Part shown: piece by piece, positions 34,051 to 43,855 of the stretch
Layout: the number at the start of each line of letters is the position of its first letter
How positions within the stretch are numbered: the stretch's first letter is position 1
Origin: Stutzerimonas stutzeri
GTDB lineage: Bacteria; Pseudomonadota; Gammaproteobacteria; Pseudomonadales; Pseudomonadaceae
Length of the DNA: 64,000 nt
Reading direction: 5' to 3'
Assembly: GCF_000952685.1 (NCBI RefSeq)
Contig: NZ_JYHV01000015.1
Span: forward strand, 62,001 to 126,000
Translations under genes and position numbers: made by a program
The notes under the pieces: model-generated
What the model was told of the DNA's origin: nothing
The model's input: only the letters and a program-made list of their open reading frames with translations
Databases searched by the model: none

Positions 34051-35757
34051 CTAACTGGCTTTTTGTGCGTGGACGACCACAGGATTAGCACTTCCTAGAT
34101 TCAGGGCGATCGTCGCGTCCTTGCCTTCTTTGGGGTGCGCTTGAGGTGGGACTGCAGATGCGGTTGCCAATGGCCGTGGAAGTCCGGCGAAGCCTTCTTG
34201 GCGCAAACAGCGCATCAGGGCAATGCTCATGATCAACATGAACACGGCGATGGGCAGACCTGCGGCGATCGAAGCCATCTGGACTGTTTTCAAACCTCCG
34301 GCGTAGAGCAGGGCCATGGCGATCAGCGCTTGTAGAATGCCCCATAGCACACGGATTCCCTGGGGCGGTTCCGGGTGCCCCTCTGCACAGAGCGTACAGA
34401 GCACCAGTGTTCCTGAGTCGGCGGAGGTCACAAAGTAGGTGGCCAGCAGCAGACAGACCAGGATGCTCAGGCCCTGGCCGATCAGCCCGATGTCGATTTT
34501 CGACAGCAGGGTGAACATCGCCGACGTGGTTTCCTTTTTGGTCGCGGTCAGGATGTCACCCCCGGTAAACGTCGCGGCGTCACCAGTCAACACGCCTTGC
34601 TCGACCTGTTGCTGATGAGCTTGACGATCTTCCTGCTCGGCTTTCAGGGCGGAGCCGCCAAGGATTGACATCCAGACGATGGTGACCAGGGTTGGAACGA
34701 GCAGGGTGCCTGCAATGAGCTCTCGAATCGTGCGACCACGCGATACCCGCGCAATGAACAGTCCGACGAAGGGCCCCCAAGTCATCCACCAAGGCCAGTA
34801 GAACGCCGTCCACCAGTTCTGCCAGCCGCTGTCTTTCTGCGTGTCTGTCCAAAAGCTCAGCCCTACCAGGTTCTGCAGATAATCGCCGGAGCTTTCGAGC
34901 ATCAGGTTCAGCAAATAGCGCGTTGGGCCGATCGCAAGCACCACGACCAGCAGCAGAATCGACAGCAGCATGTTCCATTCGGATAGGCTGCGAATGCCTC
35001 GGGCGACGCCGGACATGACCGAAAGGATGGCGCACAAGCTGATCAGTCCGATCAGCATCGCCTGTACACCGAAGCTGACGGGCAATCCGAATACCTGATT
35101 GAAGCCGGTATTGATCTGGGTAACACCCAGTCCCAGTGACGTCGAAACACCAAAGGCGGTAATAGCGACGGCAAGGATGTCGGTTACGTGACCGATCGGG
35201 CCGTAGATCCTGTCGCCAATGAACGGATACAAGATGGAGCGCATGCTGAGCGGCAGGCCTTTGCGATACGCAAAGTAGGCAAGGGACAGACCTACGATGG
35301 TGAAGATCGCCCAAGGATGCAGGCCCCAGTGAAAGAGTGTCAGGCGCATCGCCATGGTGGCCGATTCGTCGCTCATATCGACGGTGAAAGGGTTCGACGA
35401 GTAATGCCAGATGGGCTCGGCGACGGACCAGAAGATCAGGCCTATGCCCATGCCGCCGCTGAACAGCATAGCGATCCAACTCGTGAATCCGAATTCCGGC
35501 GTTTCGTCATCGGCGCCCAGCCTGATATGCCCGAACCGGCTGAGCATCAGGTACACGAGCAGCCCAAGGACGCCGGTGACCAGGCTTAGATAGAACCACT
35601 TGAAGTGGCTCAGTATCGCATCGGAGGTGTGTTGAAAGAATGCGCCAGCTTGTTCTGCAAGTATGACGCAGAGCAGGACGAAGCTAATGACCAACAGCTT
35701 TGACGCAACGGTTACGGTGGGATTAAGGCCCTTGAAAAGGCCTGTCTGTGCACGCAT
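34051..35757 (-). CDS. BCCT family transporter
   Basis: This 568-residue betaine/choline/carnitine transporter has about 12 helices. The family glycine stretch is SGGMGIGLIFWSVAEPIWHY, and the tryptophan-rich helix is WWTAFYWPWWMTWGPFVGLFIARVSRGRTIRELI, where quaternary amines bind. A short C-terminal cytoplasmic tail is present, without the long osmosensing extension of BetT. ATG 35757 follows AGGGGAC. It is divergent from the Rieske oxygenase operon, which strongly suggests it imports the substrate of that pathway. Confidence 0.93.
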   Translation of the reverse strand: MRAQTGLFKGLNPTVTVASKLLVISFVLLCVILAEQAGAFFQHTSDAILSHFKWFYLSLVTGVLGLLVYLMLSRFGHIRLGADDETPEFGFTSWIAMLFSGGMGIGLIFWSVAEPIWHYSSNPFTVDMSDESATMAMRLTLFHWGLHPWAIFTIVGLSLAYFAYRKGLPLSMRSILYPFIGDRIYGPIGHVTDILAVAITAFGVSTSLGLGVTQINTGFNQVFGLPVSFGVQAMLIGLISLCAILSVMSGVARGIRSLSEWNMLLSILLLVVVLAIGPTRYLLNLMLESSGDYLQNLVGLSFWTDTQKDSGWQNWWTAFYWPWWMTWGPFVGLFIARVSRGRTIRELIAGTLLVPTLVTIVWMSILGGSALKAEQEDRQAHQQQVEQGVLTGDAATFTGGDILTATKKETTSAMFTLLSKIDIGLIGQGLSILVCLLLATYFVTSADSGTLVLCTLCAEGHPEPPQGIRVLWGILQALIAMALLYAGGLKTVQMASIAAGLPIAVFMLIMSIALMRCLRQEGFAGLPRPLATASAVPPQAHPKEGKDATIALNLGSANPVVVHAQKAS

Positions 35758-36167
35758 CGGAATGTCCCCTTTTGTTTTTGTTAAGGGTTCTTGTCGTGCG
35801 GGGCTCTGCTGCAAACCAACCGTTCACGGTGGCGTCTTGCCACATTTCGGCTGGTCAGGTGGGCGGTGTGCTTGTGTTTTTTTGGGCCCCGCTTGCCGCG
35901 ACAAAATGAACTTCGGGACTCTGGCGGCACAACTTATTTATTTTCATTGATTCATGAGTTATCGGAATCAATAAGAGAACCTCTTCTTTTTCGACTCCCT
36001 CGTGAATGCAGGAAAGCTAGAAAAGTAATTCATGCAAATTTCTCACTAATTGGGCGAGAAAAAATCGTTTGTGGCAGTAGTGTGCGTTTTCCACACTCGG
36101 CGACAACGGATACGGCTTGCGTGCCTTCCGAGAATAGAAAACAAGCCCAATGAGGGGAGACAAAACA
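35758..36167. other. Divergent promoter region of BCCT and the Rieske operon
   Basis: This 410-base region has no gene. It contains a perfect 8-bp dyad at 35946-35972 and is AT-rich around it. The ribosome site of the Rieske gene (AGGGGAGA) lies at its right end. Confidence 0.6.
35946..35972. promoter_or_regulatory. Dyad symmetry, candidate regulator site
   Basis: ATTGATTC and its exact complement GAATCAAT are separated by 11 bases. Its place between two divergent transcription units suits a LysR-type activator site, most likely for the regulator encoded at 33068. Confidence 0.5.
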
Positions 36168-37358
36168 ATGAACAACGCCATCTCTCAACGTATCCCGATC
36201 CAGCAGCTGGAAACCGTACTCGGCCCCATCCATCAAGCGACTGGCCTGAGCAACGAGTTCTACACCGAGCAGCGCATTTTCGAATACGAGCGCGACACCC
36301 TGTTCGGCCACACTTGGGCGTGCGTCGGTTTCGCTAGCGACCTGACCAAAAACGGATCGGTCAAGCCCGTCGATTTCATGGGCCTGCCTTTGCTGCTCAT
36401 GCGCAACCGTGAAGGGCTGGTGCAGGTGTTCCACAACGTGTGTAGCCACCGTGGCATGAAGCTGGTGGAGCAGGCCGGTGAAGTACAAGGCGTGATTCGT
36501 TGCCCCTATCACTCGTGGACTTACGACTTGAACGGCAGCCTGCGCGGCACGCCGCATGTCGGCGGCATCAACCAGCACAAGGACGAGCGCTTCGCCTGCG
36601 AGAAGCACGGCCTCAAGCCCATCCGCAGTGCCATCTGGATGGATATGGTATTCGTCAACCTGTCCGGTGACGCCGAGCCGCTGGAGACAATGCTCGCTCC
36701 GTTGACTGCGCGCTGGTCGCAGTTCCTGGGTCAGGACGGCATGTCGCTGTTGCGCAGCCGGCCCGGCCAGGATGCGACCATGCTGGATATCGCCTGCAAC
36801 TGGAAACTGGCCGTTGAAAACTACTGCGAGGCCTACCACTTGCCATGGGTTCACCCGAGCCTGAACACCTATTCCCGCCTGGAAGACCACTACAACATCC
36901 TGTTCAACGAGCGCTTTGCCGGACAGGGCAGCTATGCCTACAACCTGTCCGATGTCGCCGGCACGCACTTGCCGAAATTTCCGAGTTGGCCGCAGGACCG
37001 CCTGAAAAACGCGGAGTACGTGGCGTTCTTCCCCAACGTGTTGCTGGGCATCCAGGCTGATCACGCCTTCGCCATGCAGCTAGAGCCAATCGCGCCGGGT
37101 CGCACCCTGGAGCACCTGCGTGTGTTCTACGTCGGCGACGAAGCGCTGCAGGACGAGTACGCGGGCTGTCGCAACGCCGTTCTGGAATCCTGGAAGGTGG
37201 TATTCGCCGAGGACATCGCCTCGGTCGAAGGCATGCAGAAAGGTCGGCAATCTCCGGGTTACACCGGCGGCGTGTTCTCTCCTGAAATGGACGTCCCCAC
37301 CCATCATTTCCACAAATGGGCGGCACGCGAGTTCCTCGCCGCTCAACGGTCGGCCTGA
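36168..37358 (+). CDS. Rieske non-heme iron oxygenase, large subunit
   Basis: This is a 396-residue ring-hydroxylating-type oxygenase subunit. The Rieske cluster ligands are in VCSHRGMKLV (C-x-H) and RCPYHSWTYD (C-x2-H). The mononuclear iron site is ENYCEAYHLPWVHPSL, with a later aspartate in FAEDIASVEG. Homologues of this type include glycine betaine (GbcA), stachydrine and carnitine oxygenases, which cleave C-N bonds of quaternary amines. The BCCT gene next door and the rubredoxin-reductase encoded downstream support that kind of substrate. It heads a run of six plus-strand genes. The exact substrate is not deducible. Confidence 0.9.
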   Translation: MNNAISQRIPIQQLETVLGPIHQATGLSNEFYTEQRIFEYERDTLFGHTWACVGFASDLTKNGSVKPVDFMGLPLLLMRNREGLVQVFHNVCSHRGMKLVEQAGEVQGVIRCPYHSWTYDLNGSLRGTPHVGGINQHKDERFACEKHGLKPIRSAIWMDMVFVNLSGDAEPLETMLAPLTARWSQFLGQDGMSLLRSRPGQDATMLDIACNWKLAVENYCEAYHLPWVHPSLNTYSRLEDHYNILFNERFAGQGSYAYNLSDVAGTHLPKFPSWPQDRLKNAEYVAFFPNVLLGIQADHAFAMQLEPIAPGRTLEHLRVFYVGDEALQDEYAGCRNAVLESWKVVFAEDIASVEGMQKGRQSPGYTGGVFSPEMDVPTHHFHKWAAREFLAAQRSA

Positions 37359-37368
37359 GGACGCTCGC

Positions 37369-38814
37369 ATGAATTCGTTAGCTTCCCATTGGCTTAATTA
37401 CATCGACGGTGAGTGGTGCGACAGCGATAGGCACCTGACCGTGAACAACCCCGGCAACGGAGAGCCCCTGGCGACCATTGCCGAGGCCAGCATCGCCGAT
37501 ACTGAGCGGGCACTGGTCGCGGCTCGGCGCTGTGTGGATAGTCGCGCGTTGAGCAAAGTGCGCCCGGCGCAACGCGTCAGCTGGCTGCTGGCGATTGCTG
37601 ATGAAGTTCGCTCGGTGGCCGAAGAGGGCGCCTGGGTGCTCTGCCAGGAAAATGGCAAGAGCCTGAGGGATGCACGAGACGAGTTCATCGAAGCTGCGCG
37701 CTACTTCGAGTACTACGCCGGCATGGCCGACAAGATCGAAGGCGCCTCGATCCCATTGGGCGACGACTACATGGACTTCACCGTCTATGACCCGATGGGC
37801 GTCTCCGTGCAGATCGTCCCCTGGAATTTCCCGGTTTCGATCTGTGCGCGTTCGCTGGCGCCCGCCCTCGCGGCCGGCAACGCGGTGATCGTCAAGTCGC
37901 CGGAACTGTCACCGCTGGGCATCTGCATGCTGATCGAGGCGATCAATCGGGTCGGCCTGCCGCGTGGTGCGGTTAGCTTGCTTTGCGGGCGCGGCCGTGA
38001 GATCGGCGCGCACCTCGTTTCCCACCCCTCGGTGGACCAGATCGTGTTTACCGGTTCGGTGCCGACGGGGCAGAGCATTCTGCGTGCCGCGGCGGAGCGG
38101 GCCATCCCCAGCGTCATGGAGCTGGGTGGCAAGTCGGCCGCGTTGGTGTTCGCTGATGCCGACCTGGCGCAACTGCTGAGCAGCGTGAAGAGCGGCATCT
38201 TCTTCAACGCCGGTCAGGTCTGCTCCGCGATGTCTCGTCTGCTGGTGCAGCGCGACATCTATGAAGAGGTGATCGAGTCCGTCGTTCAGCTGGCCGAAGG
38301 TTTGAAGGTCGGTCTGGGACAGGATGATTCCGAGTTGACCCCCGTGATCAGCGCCGGTCAGTTGGACAGCATTCAGACCCTTTGCCAGCGCGCTGTTGCC
38401 GAGGGCGCGGTCGTCGCGACCGGCGGCGAGGCCTTCAATGATCGCGCCGGCCACTTCATGCGCCCGACCGTGTTCCGCGACGTTTCGCCGGACATGTGCA
38501 TCGCGCAGGAAGAGGTCTTCGGGCCGGTGCTGGCGATCATTCCGTTCGATACCGAAGAGCAGGCAATCGAAATCGCCAACGGCACGGAGTTCGGTCTGGT
38601 CGCCGGTGTGTTCACCCAGGACCTGAGCCGGGCCATGCGTTGCGCGCGCCGGCTGAAGTCCGGCCAGGTATTCATCAACGAGTGGTATGCCGGTGGCATC
38701 GAGACGCCCTTCGGTGGGGTCGGCCTGTCCGGGTTCGGCCGTGAGAAGGGGCAAGAGGCTTTGTACAGCTACGTTCGCACCAAGAACGTGGCGATTCGCG
38801 TAGCGCAGGAGTGA
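37369..38814 (+). CDS. NAD(P)-dependent aldehyde dehydrogenase
   Basis: This 481-residue ALDH-superfamily enzyme oxidises an aldehyde to an acid. Visible landmarks are [21 protein letters not shown], the catalytic glutamate in [12 protein letters not shown], the nucleophile cysteine in [13 protein letters not shown], and [14 protein letters not shown] near the end. It most resembles succinate-semialdehyde and betaine-aldehyde dehydrogenases. It lies 10 bases after the Rieske gene and overlaps or nearly touches the next gene. In this setting it probably oxidises the aldehyde released when the oxygenase cleaves an amine. The frame is open upstream into the Rieske gene but that is not coding. 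Confidence 0.93.
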   Translation: MNSLASHWLNYIDGEWCDSDRHLTVNNPGNGEPLATIAEASIADTERALVAARRCVDSRALSKVRPAQRVSWLLAIADEVRSVAEEGAWVLCQENGKSLRDARDEFIEAARYFEYYAGMADKIEGASIPLGDDYMDFTVYDPMGVSVQIVPWNFPVSICARSLAPALAAGNAVIVKSPELSPLGICMLIEAINRVGLPRGAVSLLCGRGREIGAHLVSHPSVDQIVFTGSVPTGQSILRAAAERAIPSVMELGGKSAALVFADADLAQLLSSVKSGIFFNAGQVCSAMSRLLVQRDIYEEVIESVVQLAEGLKVGLGQDDSELTPVISAGQLDSIQTLCQRAVAEGAVVATGGEAFNDRAGHFMRPTVFRDVSPDMCIAQEEVFGPVLAIIPFDTEEQAIEIANGTEFGLVAGVFTQDLSRAMRCARRLKSGQVFINEWYAGGIETPFGGVGLSGFGREKGQEALYSYVRTKNVAIRVAQE

Positions 38815-38819
38815 CCGTC

Positions 38820-40202
38820 ATGTTCAAGACATGGTTGTGCGTTGTATGTGGCTTGATCTACGACGAGGCGAAGGGCTGGCCGCAGGACGGTATCGCGGCT
38901 GGCACACGCTGGGAGGACGTGCCCGAGGACTGGCTGTGCCCCGAATGCGGGGTGGGCAAGAGCGATTTCGAGATGCTAGACGTCAGCGAGGTGGCGGCAG
39001 CCGTCAGCGAGGCGCCCGTTCCGGTGCCGCCGACGTTTGCGCAACCGCAGCAGCCCATCGTCATCATCGGCAGCGGCCATGCGGGTTACGGTCTCGTGCA
39101 GGCGCTGCGCAAGGCTGACGAGAAAGTGGAAATCATCGTCATCACCCGCGAATGCGGTCATCTGTATTCCAAGCCCGCGCTGTCGATTGGCCTGGCACAG
39201 GGCAAGAGCATCGAGACGCTCAGCGGCGAAGCACCGTTCGCCATCGAGAAACGCCTGAAGATCAGCGTGCGTTCCTTCTGTGAGGTCCAGCGTATCGACA
39301 CCGCTACGAAAACGCTGCATACCAACCTGGGCGATCTGGCCTACGGGCAGCTGGTGTTGGCGAGCGGTGCGGAACCGATTCGCCTGCCGATCGACGGCAA
39401 CCGGGAAGCCATCGTCAGCGTGAACAACCTCGAGGATTACAAGGCGTTTCGCAGCGCCCTGGTCGGCAAGCGGCGCATTGCGATTCTGGGTGACGGCCTG
39501 ATCGGTTGCGAGTTTGCCAACGACCTGGCCGCCAGTGGTTTCGAGGTCAGTGTCATCGGGCTGGGGCGCTGGCCAATGGAGCGGCTGCTGCCCCAGGAAG
39601 TCGGTGCGCAACTGCAAAACGCTTTGCAGGCGCAGGGGGTGCGATGGCATCTGCAGAACACCCTGAAGCGTGTCGATAAGACCGATGCTGGTTATCGGTT
39701 GCTGCTCGCTGACGGCGCACAGCTGGAGGCGGACATCGTCCTATCGGCGGTTGGACTTTGTCCAAGCGTCGCCCTGGCAGAGCGCGCCGGGTTGGCGATC
39801 GGCCGCGGTATCCAGGTGGACGACCACATGCGCACCTCGCAGCCGGGCGTCTTCGCTCTGGGTGATTGCATCGAGATCGATGGGCAGTTGCTGCCGTATC
39901 TCGCGCCCATCAACCAAGGCGTGCAAGCGCTGACCCGGACCTTGCTCGGCCAGCCGACCCGGGTCAGCTACCCGCACATGCCGATCATTGTGAAGACGCC
40001 GGCTGCGCCACTCAGCGTGCTGCCGCCTGCACCAGGCTGTGAGGGGGACTGGAAATGCACAGCCACAACCGATGGCATGAGCGCCGGCTTCTACGACACG
40101 CAGGGTCATCTGCGCGGGTTCGTACTGCTCGGCAAGGAAGCGCAAACCCAGCGCAATGCCTGGCTGCAGTCGTGCCATACCACTGATCGTGCGGTTGCCT
40201 GA
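38820..40202 (+). CDS. Rubredoxin fused to rubredoxin reductase
   Basis: This is a 460-residue electron-transfer fusion. Residues 1-55 are a rubredoxin with two CxxCG-type metal motifs ([13 protein letters not shown] and [10 protein letters not shown]). After a proline-rich linker, residues about 80-460 form an FAD/NAD(P) reductase: [14 protein letters not shown], the NAD motif [15 protein letters not shown], and [17 protein letters not shown]. Rubredoxin reductases normally feed alkane hydroxylases. Here the pair sits two genes after a Rieske oxygenase in the same operon, with no ferredoxin or FNR-type reductase encoded, so it is the likely electron donor to that oxygenase. The start at 38820 has AGGAG upstream. 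Confidence 0.92.
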   Translation: MFKTWLCVVCGLIYDEAKGWPQDGIAAGTRWEDVPEDWLCPECGVGKSDFEMLDVSEVAAAVSEAPVPVPPTFAQPQQPIVIIGSGHAGYGLVQALRKADEKVEIIVITRECGHLYSKPALSIGLAQGKSIETLSGEAPFAIEKRLKISVRSFCEVQRIDTATKTLHTNLGDLAYGQLVLASGAEPIRLPIDGNREAIVSVNNLEDYKAFRSALVGKRRIAILGDGLIGCEFANDLAASGFEVSVIGLGRWPMERLLPQEVGAQLQNALQAQGVRWHLQNTLKRVDKTDAGYRLLLADGAQLEADIVLSAVGLCPSVALAERAGLAIGRGIQVDDHMRTSQPGVFALGDCIEIDGQLLPYLAPINQGVQALTRTLLGQPTRVSYPHMPIIVKTPAAPLSVLPPAPGCEGDWKCTATTDGMSAGFYDTQGHLRGFVLLGKEAQTQRNAWLQSCHTTDRAVA

Positions 40203-40212
40203 GGGAATCCTG

Positions 40213-41541
40213 ATGACTACAACAATCAACCTACCGCACGACGACAGCACATGCGGTTGGTACGCCAACCTGCCGGAACGGGCGGCAATCAAACGGCTCG
40301 ACGGTCAGCAGCGCGCCGACTACGCGGTTATAGGCGCCGGCTTCGCCGGGCTGGCGGCGGCCCGGCGGCTGGCGGTGCTCAACCCTCAGGCGCGCATCCT
40401 GCTGATTGATGCTCAGCGCGTTGGCTACGGTGCTTCGGGTCGCAACTCGGGTTTTGTGATCGATCTGCCGCACAAGTTCGCATTGGAGCATCCCGATCCG
40501 CTTCACAAGCAGCGACTGCTTGGCCTCAACCGTGCTGCGATCAGCCAGCTCGAGCAGCTGGTCAAGCAGCATCGCATCGAGTGCCAATGGTCCCGCGCCG
40601 GTAAGTATCAAGGGGCGGTGGGCGAGCGAGGCCTGGCCTATCTCGAGCATTTCCGGCATCTGCTCTCCGATCTCGGCGAGCCGTTTCAGGATGTCGAACG
40701 AAAAGCGCTGGCAAAGACCCTCGGGACCGATCATTACAGCGGCGCGATCTTCACGCCGGGCTGTTATCTCATGCAGCCGGCGGCGTTGGTCGCCGGGCTG
40801 GCCAACGCCTTGCCGGCAAATGTGGAATTGCTGGAAGAGTCGCCCATCAATCGGTTGGAGCGGGACGGGAAGGGGGGATGGCTGCTGCATGCGCGGCAGG
40901 GCACAGCGCACTGCAATCAACTGTTGCTGGCAACCAGCATCTTTACCCGTGAGTTCGGTTATTTGCGCAATCGCTTGCTGCCGGTGATGACCTTCGCTAG
41001 CTGGACGCGCCCGCTCACGGACGACGAAATGGTGGCCTATGGCGGGCAGCTGGACTGGGGCCTTACCCCGGCTGACCACGCTGGCACAACGGTGCGTATG
41101 ACGCAGGACCGTCGGCTGATCATCCGCAACACCTACAAGCATGTGCCCAGATATGGCCGCAGCACGAGCGACGGCATGCGCGAAAAGGTCCGCGAAGCGC
41201 ATCGTGCAGCGTTCCTGAAGCGCTTCCCGCAGCTGGCCGCTGTGCCCTTCAGTCATACCTGGGGCGGTGTGTACGCTATCTCGCGTAACTTCACCAACTT
41301 CTTCGGCGAGCTGGAGAAAGGGGTGTATGCCTCTGCTTGCGACAATGGGGTCGGCGCGGCATGGGGCACCATCTCCGGAACGCTCCTGGCTGACCTTGTA
41401 TCCGGGGTGGAGTCCTCTCAGCTGAACGATATTCGCACGGTCACCGGGATGCCTTCGCTCAATCCTCCTGAGCCGTTTCTCGGCCTGGGCGTGCGTTCGC
41501 GAATTCGCCTGGCCGCCTGGAACAGCCGGAGCGAGCTATGA
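40213..41541 (+). CDS. FAD-dependent amine oxidoreductase (DAO family, PuuB-like)
   Basis: This is a 442-residue flavoprotein with an N-terminal dinucleotide site (DYAVIGAGFAGLAAARRLA), GASGRNSGFVID as the second FAD contact, and a C-terminal closing segment (SACDNGVGAAWGTISGTLLADL). It resembles gamma-glutamylputrescine oxidase and other amine/N-methyl amino acid oxidases. It probably removes a methyl or amino group from an intermediate, giving hydrogen peroxide or formaldehyde. Its start follows GAGGGA, 10 bases after the rubredoxin-reductase stop, and its end overlaps the cupin gene by four bases. Confidence 0.9.
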   Translation: MTTTINLPHDDSTCGWYANLPERAAIKRLDGQQRADYAVIGAGFAGLAAARRLAVLNPQARILLIDAQRVGYGASGRNSGFVIDLPHKFALEHPDPLHKQRLLGLNRAAISQLEQLVKQHRIECQWSRAGKYQGAVGERGLAYLEHFRHLLSDLGEPFQDVERKALAKTLGTDHYSGAIFTPGCYLMQPAALVAGLANALPANVELLEESPINRLERDGKGGWLLHARQGTAHCNQLLLATSIFTREFGYLRNRLLPVMTFASWTRPLTDDEMVAYGGQLDWGLTPADHAGTTVRMTQDRRLIIRNTYKHVPRYGRSTSDGMREKVREAHRAAFLKRFPQLAAVPFSHTWGGVYAISRNFTNFFGELEKGVYASACDNGVGAAWGTISGTLLADLVSGVESSQLNDIRTVTGMPSLNPPEPFLGLGVRSRIRLAAWNSRSEL

Positions 41542-41906
41542 TCCGCCCCGCGTCGCAATCCCCCGTGTTGCACATCGATCACGAGGATCTGGCATTCACC
41601 TTGCGAGGCGGCCCGCCTGGCGCGGCCTATGTGGCGCGTGCGGTGAGCAACGAGATCTCACCGAACATGGGCATCGGCTTCGCACGTTGGGAAGGTGCAG
41701 AAGTGTCGTGGACGCTCCTCTACGATGAGGCGATTTTCGTCATAGAAGGACTTTTCGAGCTGAAGGCGAACGGGGAGGTGTATCGCGTCCGTCCCGGCCA
41801 GTTGCTATGGATTCCAGAGGGAACTGAGCTGGTTTATGGGGGGCAGGCACTGTTCGGCTACGTCGTCCACCCAGGCGACTGGAAGGCTCGTCACGGGCTC
41901 GAGTAA
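41538..41906 (+). CDS. Cupin domain protein (EutQ-like)
   Basis: This is a 122-residue single cupin. The beta-barrel is read from WEGAEVSWTLLYDEAIFVIEGLFELKANGEVYRVRPGQLLWIPEGTELVY, but the usual metal-binding histidines are mostly absent, so it may not bind metal. Similar cupins are labelled ethanolamine utilization EutQ-like. It is coupled to the FAD oxidoreductase by an ATGA overlap. It may bind or shape a pathway intermediate, which is an inference from position. Confidence 0.82.
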   Translation: MIRPASQSPVLHIDHEDLAFTLRGGPPGAAYVARAVSNEISPNMGIGFARWEGAEVSWTLLYDEAIFVIEGLFELKANGEVYRVRPGQLLWIPEGTELVYGGQALFGYVVHPGDWKARHGLE

Positions 41907-41980
41907 TGTTGCAGCGATAACGTGCCGCCACTCCTTTACAGGGGCGGCGGCGCTTTTCATTTCAGCTGGAAATCAAAAAC

Positions 41981-43270
41981 ATGTTGATGCTTGCACGAAG
42001 CTTCGGTGCGCTCTATCTGGCGACGGTGCTAATGCAGTTCGGGGCTACGTTGATGATGACGTACCTGGCACTGAGCATGGCCGGCAATGGTGGCGAAGGA
42101 CTCGGTGGCGGTGCGCTGATGGCGGCCAACTCGCTTGGCATGGTGCTGGGGGCGAGTATCGGTTCCCGGTTTATTCAGACCGTGGGGCACATTCGAACTT
42201 ACGCAGCCTGCGCAGGCATCATTGCTGCCGTGGTGCTTTCCCACGCGTTTTTCGACAATCTCGGCATTTGGCTGCTGTTACGCTGCGTCATGGGTGCGGC
42301 CACGATGTGCCAATTGATGGTGTTGGAGAGCTGGCTGAACGAGCAGACACATAGCGAGCACCGAGGCCGGGCGCTGGCCTTGTACATGGTCGCCAGCTAC
42401 GTAGGGATGGCGCTTGGGCAGCTTGCCTTGACGGTCAACGGCGATCTCGGATCGCAGGTGCTGATCGTTGTCGCGATAGCCTTCTCGCTGTGCCTGGTGC
42501 CGGTCGCATTGACCCGTAGCCTGCATCCCGCTGCGGTGGAGCCCGTACCCATTTCGATCACCTTGTTCCTTCGGCGGCTTCCTCTGTCGCTCGCCACCAT
42601 CCTGGTGTCCGGCATGATCAACGGCAGCTTCTTCGGCTTGTCCGCGATCTATGCAAGGAAGTTGGGCTTATCGACCGCAGAAGTAGGGCAGTTCATGGCG
42701 CTGGCGATTGGCGCAGGCCTGCTGGCGCAATGGCCGCTCGGCTGGATTTCCGATCGGTTGCCGCGCGCCAGCCTGATCCGCGTCGTTGCGTTACTCCTGT
42801 CCATCGCGTGCTTGCCGCTAACGGGCATCGTCCAGTTGACACTGCCGTGGCTGCTGGTTTTCAGCGCATCGGTAGGTTTTTTTCAGTTCTGCCTTTACCC
42901 GCTCGGCGCTGCCTTGGCCAACGACAACATCGAGTCGGAGCTGCGAGTCCCGTTGGCGGGCATGGTATTGCTGACGTTCGGCGCCGGGGCCTGTCTCGGT
43001 CCGCTGATCGCCGGGGGCGTGATGCACCTGTATGGCTCGTCCTGGCTTTATGCTTATCTCGCCGTCTGCGCGGCGCTACTGGCGGTCGCGGTCAGCCAGC
43101 GCAAGGTGAAAGGTGACCATCTGCGTGAAGACGCACCGTTGCATCAGCCCGTCATGCCCAACGCCCTGGCGAGCTCGGCGATCATTGCATCCGTGGAGCA
43201 GAGCGCGGTTGCCGAGGAGGGAACTTCGTCACAAAGCCACGAGGAGGCGTCAGTCGAGCGCCCGGCGTAA
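41981..43270 (+). CDS. MFS transporter (YcaD-like)
   Basis: This 429-residue transporter has about 12 helices and an extended polar C-terminus. MFS features are the helix 2-3 region (GMVLGASIGSRFIQTVGHIRTY) and the helix 5 region (LESWLNEQTHSEHRGRALALYMVASYVGMALGQ). It resembles the UMF2/YcaD branch. It is the last gene of the catabolic cluster, 74 bases after the cupin gene, and may export a waste product or serve as a second importer. The C-terminal 50 residues (EDAPLHQPVMPN onward) are low complexity and not typical of the family. Confidence 0.88.
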   Translation: MLMLARSFGALYLATVLMQFGATLMMTYLALSMAGNGGEGLGGGALMAANSLGMVLGASIGSRFIQTVGHIRTYAACAGIIAAVVLSHAFFDNLGIWLLLRCVMGAATMCQLMVLESWLNEQTHSEHRGRALALYMVASYVGMALGQLALTVNGDLGSQVLIVVAIAFSLCLVPVALTRSLHPAAVEPVPISITLFLRRLPLSLATILVSGMINGSFFGLSAIYARKLGLSTAEVGQFMALAIGAGLLAQWPLGWISDRLPRASLIRVVALLLSIACLPLTGIVQLTLPWLLVFSASVGFFQFCLYPLGAALANDNIESELRVPLAGMVLLTFGAGACLGPLIAGGVMHLYGSSWLYAYLAVCAALLAVAVSQRKVKGDHLREDAPLHQPVMPNALASSAIIASVEQSAVAEEGTSSQSHEEASVERPA

Positions 43271-43414
43271 TGAGCTCAGTGTTCGGTCGATCGGGGCGAT
43301 TGCCATTGGATACATGGGGCGGCGCATCGGTTGCTGCGCGACATGCGGCCCGCACTTATCGAATGAAACAGCCTCGAATCTGTGAGCCATTCACGGCTCG
43401 ACCGGAGGTGATTC

Positions 43415-43624
43415 ATGAGTATCGATCCGCTCGACAGACCCCATGACCAGCAGCCCGTGCCGGGGCAGGACCAGAACCCCAGTCATTCCCCTGAGCCTGA
43501 TTTCATCACGGATAATCCAGACGTCCAGCCAGGTTCTGGTAATGGCACAAGGCCCACCGATCAGCCGGGAAAAGCGCCAGAGTTCGACCCGAATGAGCCG
43601 GGTCTGGGTAATCCGCTCCCTTAA
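43415..43624 (+). CDS. Small proline- and aspartate-rich hypothetical protein
   Basis: This is a 69-residue protein, MSIDPLDRPHDQQPVPGQDQ onward, rich in proline, aspartate and glutamine and probably disordered. The ATG at 43415 has an excellent ribosome site (GGAGGTGATTC) and a true intrinsic terminator follows, so this is a genuine, independently expressed gene. No family or function is recognisable. Confidence 0.75.
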   Translation: MSIDPLDRPHDQQPVPGQDQNPSHSPEPDFITDNPDVQPGSGNGTRPTDQPGKAPEFDPNEPGLGNPLP

Positions 43625-43645
43625 TCCGTTCCAGAACAGAAAACG

Positions 43646-43674
43646 AGCCCAGCCTTTGAGCTGGGCTTTGTTTT
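43646..43674 (+). terminator. Intrinsic terminator
   Basis: An 8-bp stem (AGCCCAGC with GCTGGGCT) around CTTTGA is followed by TTTGTTTT. It closes the small hypothetical gene. Confidence 0.88.
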
Positions 43675-43855
43675 GCCGGAACGTTCGTGAGCCGTTCTAC
43701 CATTCAGTGTTGAATGATTATTCACGAATCATGAATTCAAAAAACGAAGATACGATATTGAGTTACGTATTGCATTCAATGATCTTGCCGAGCAGGTCTA
43801 ACAGTAGGTGCCGTGTCTTCGGACACTCGCATAACAAGCTCAAGCGAGAACAGCC

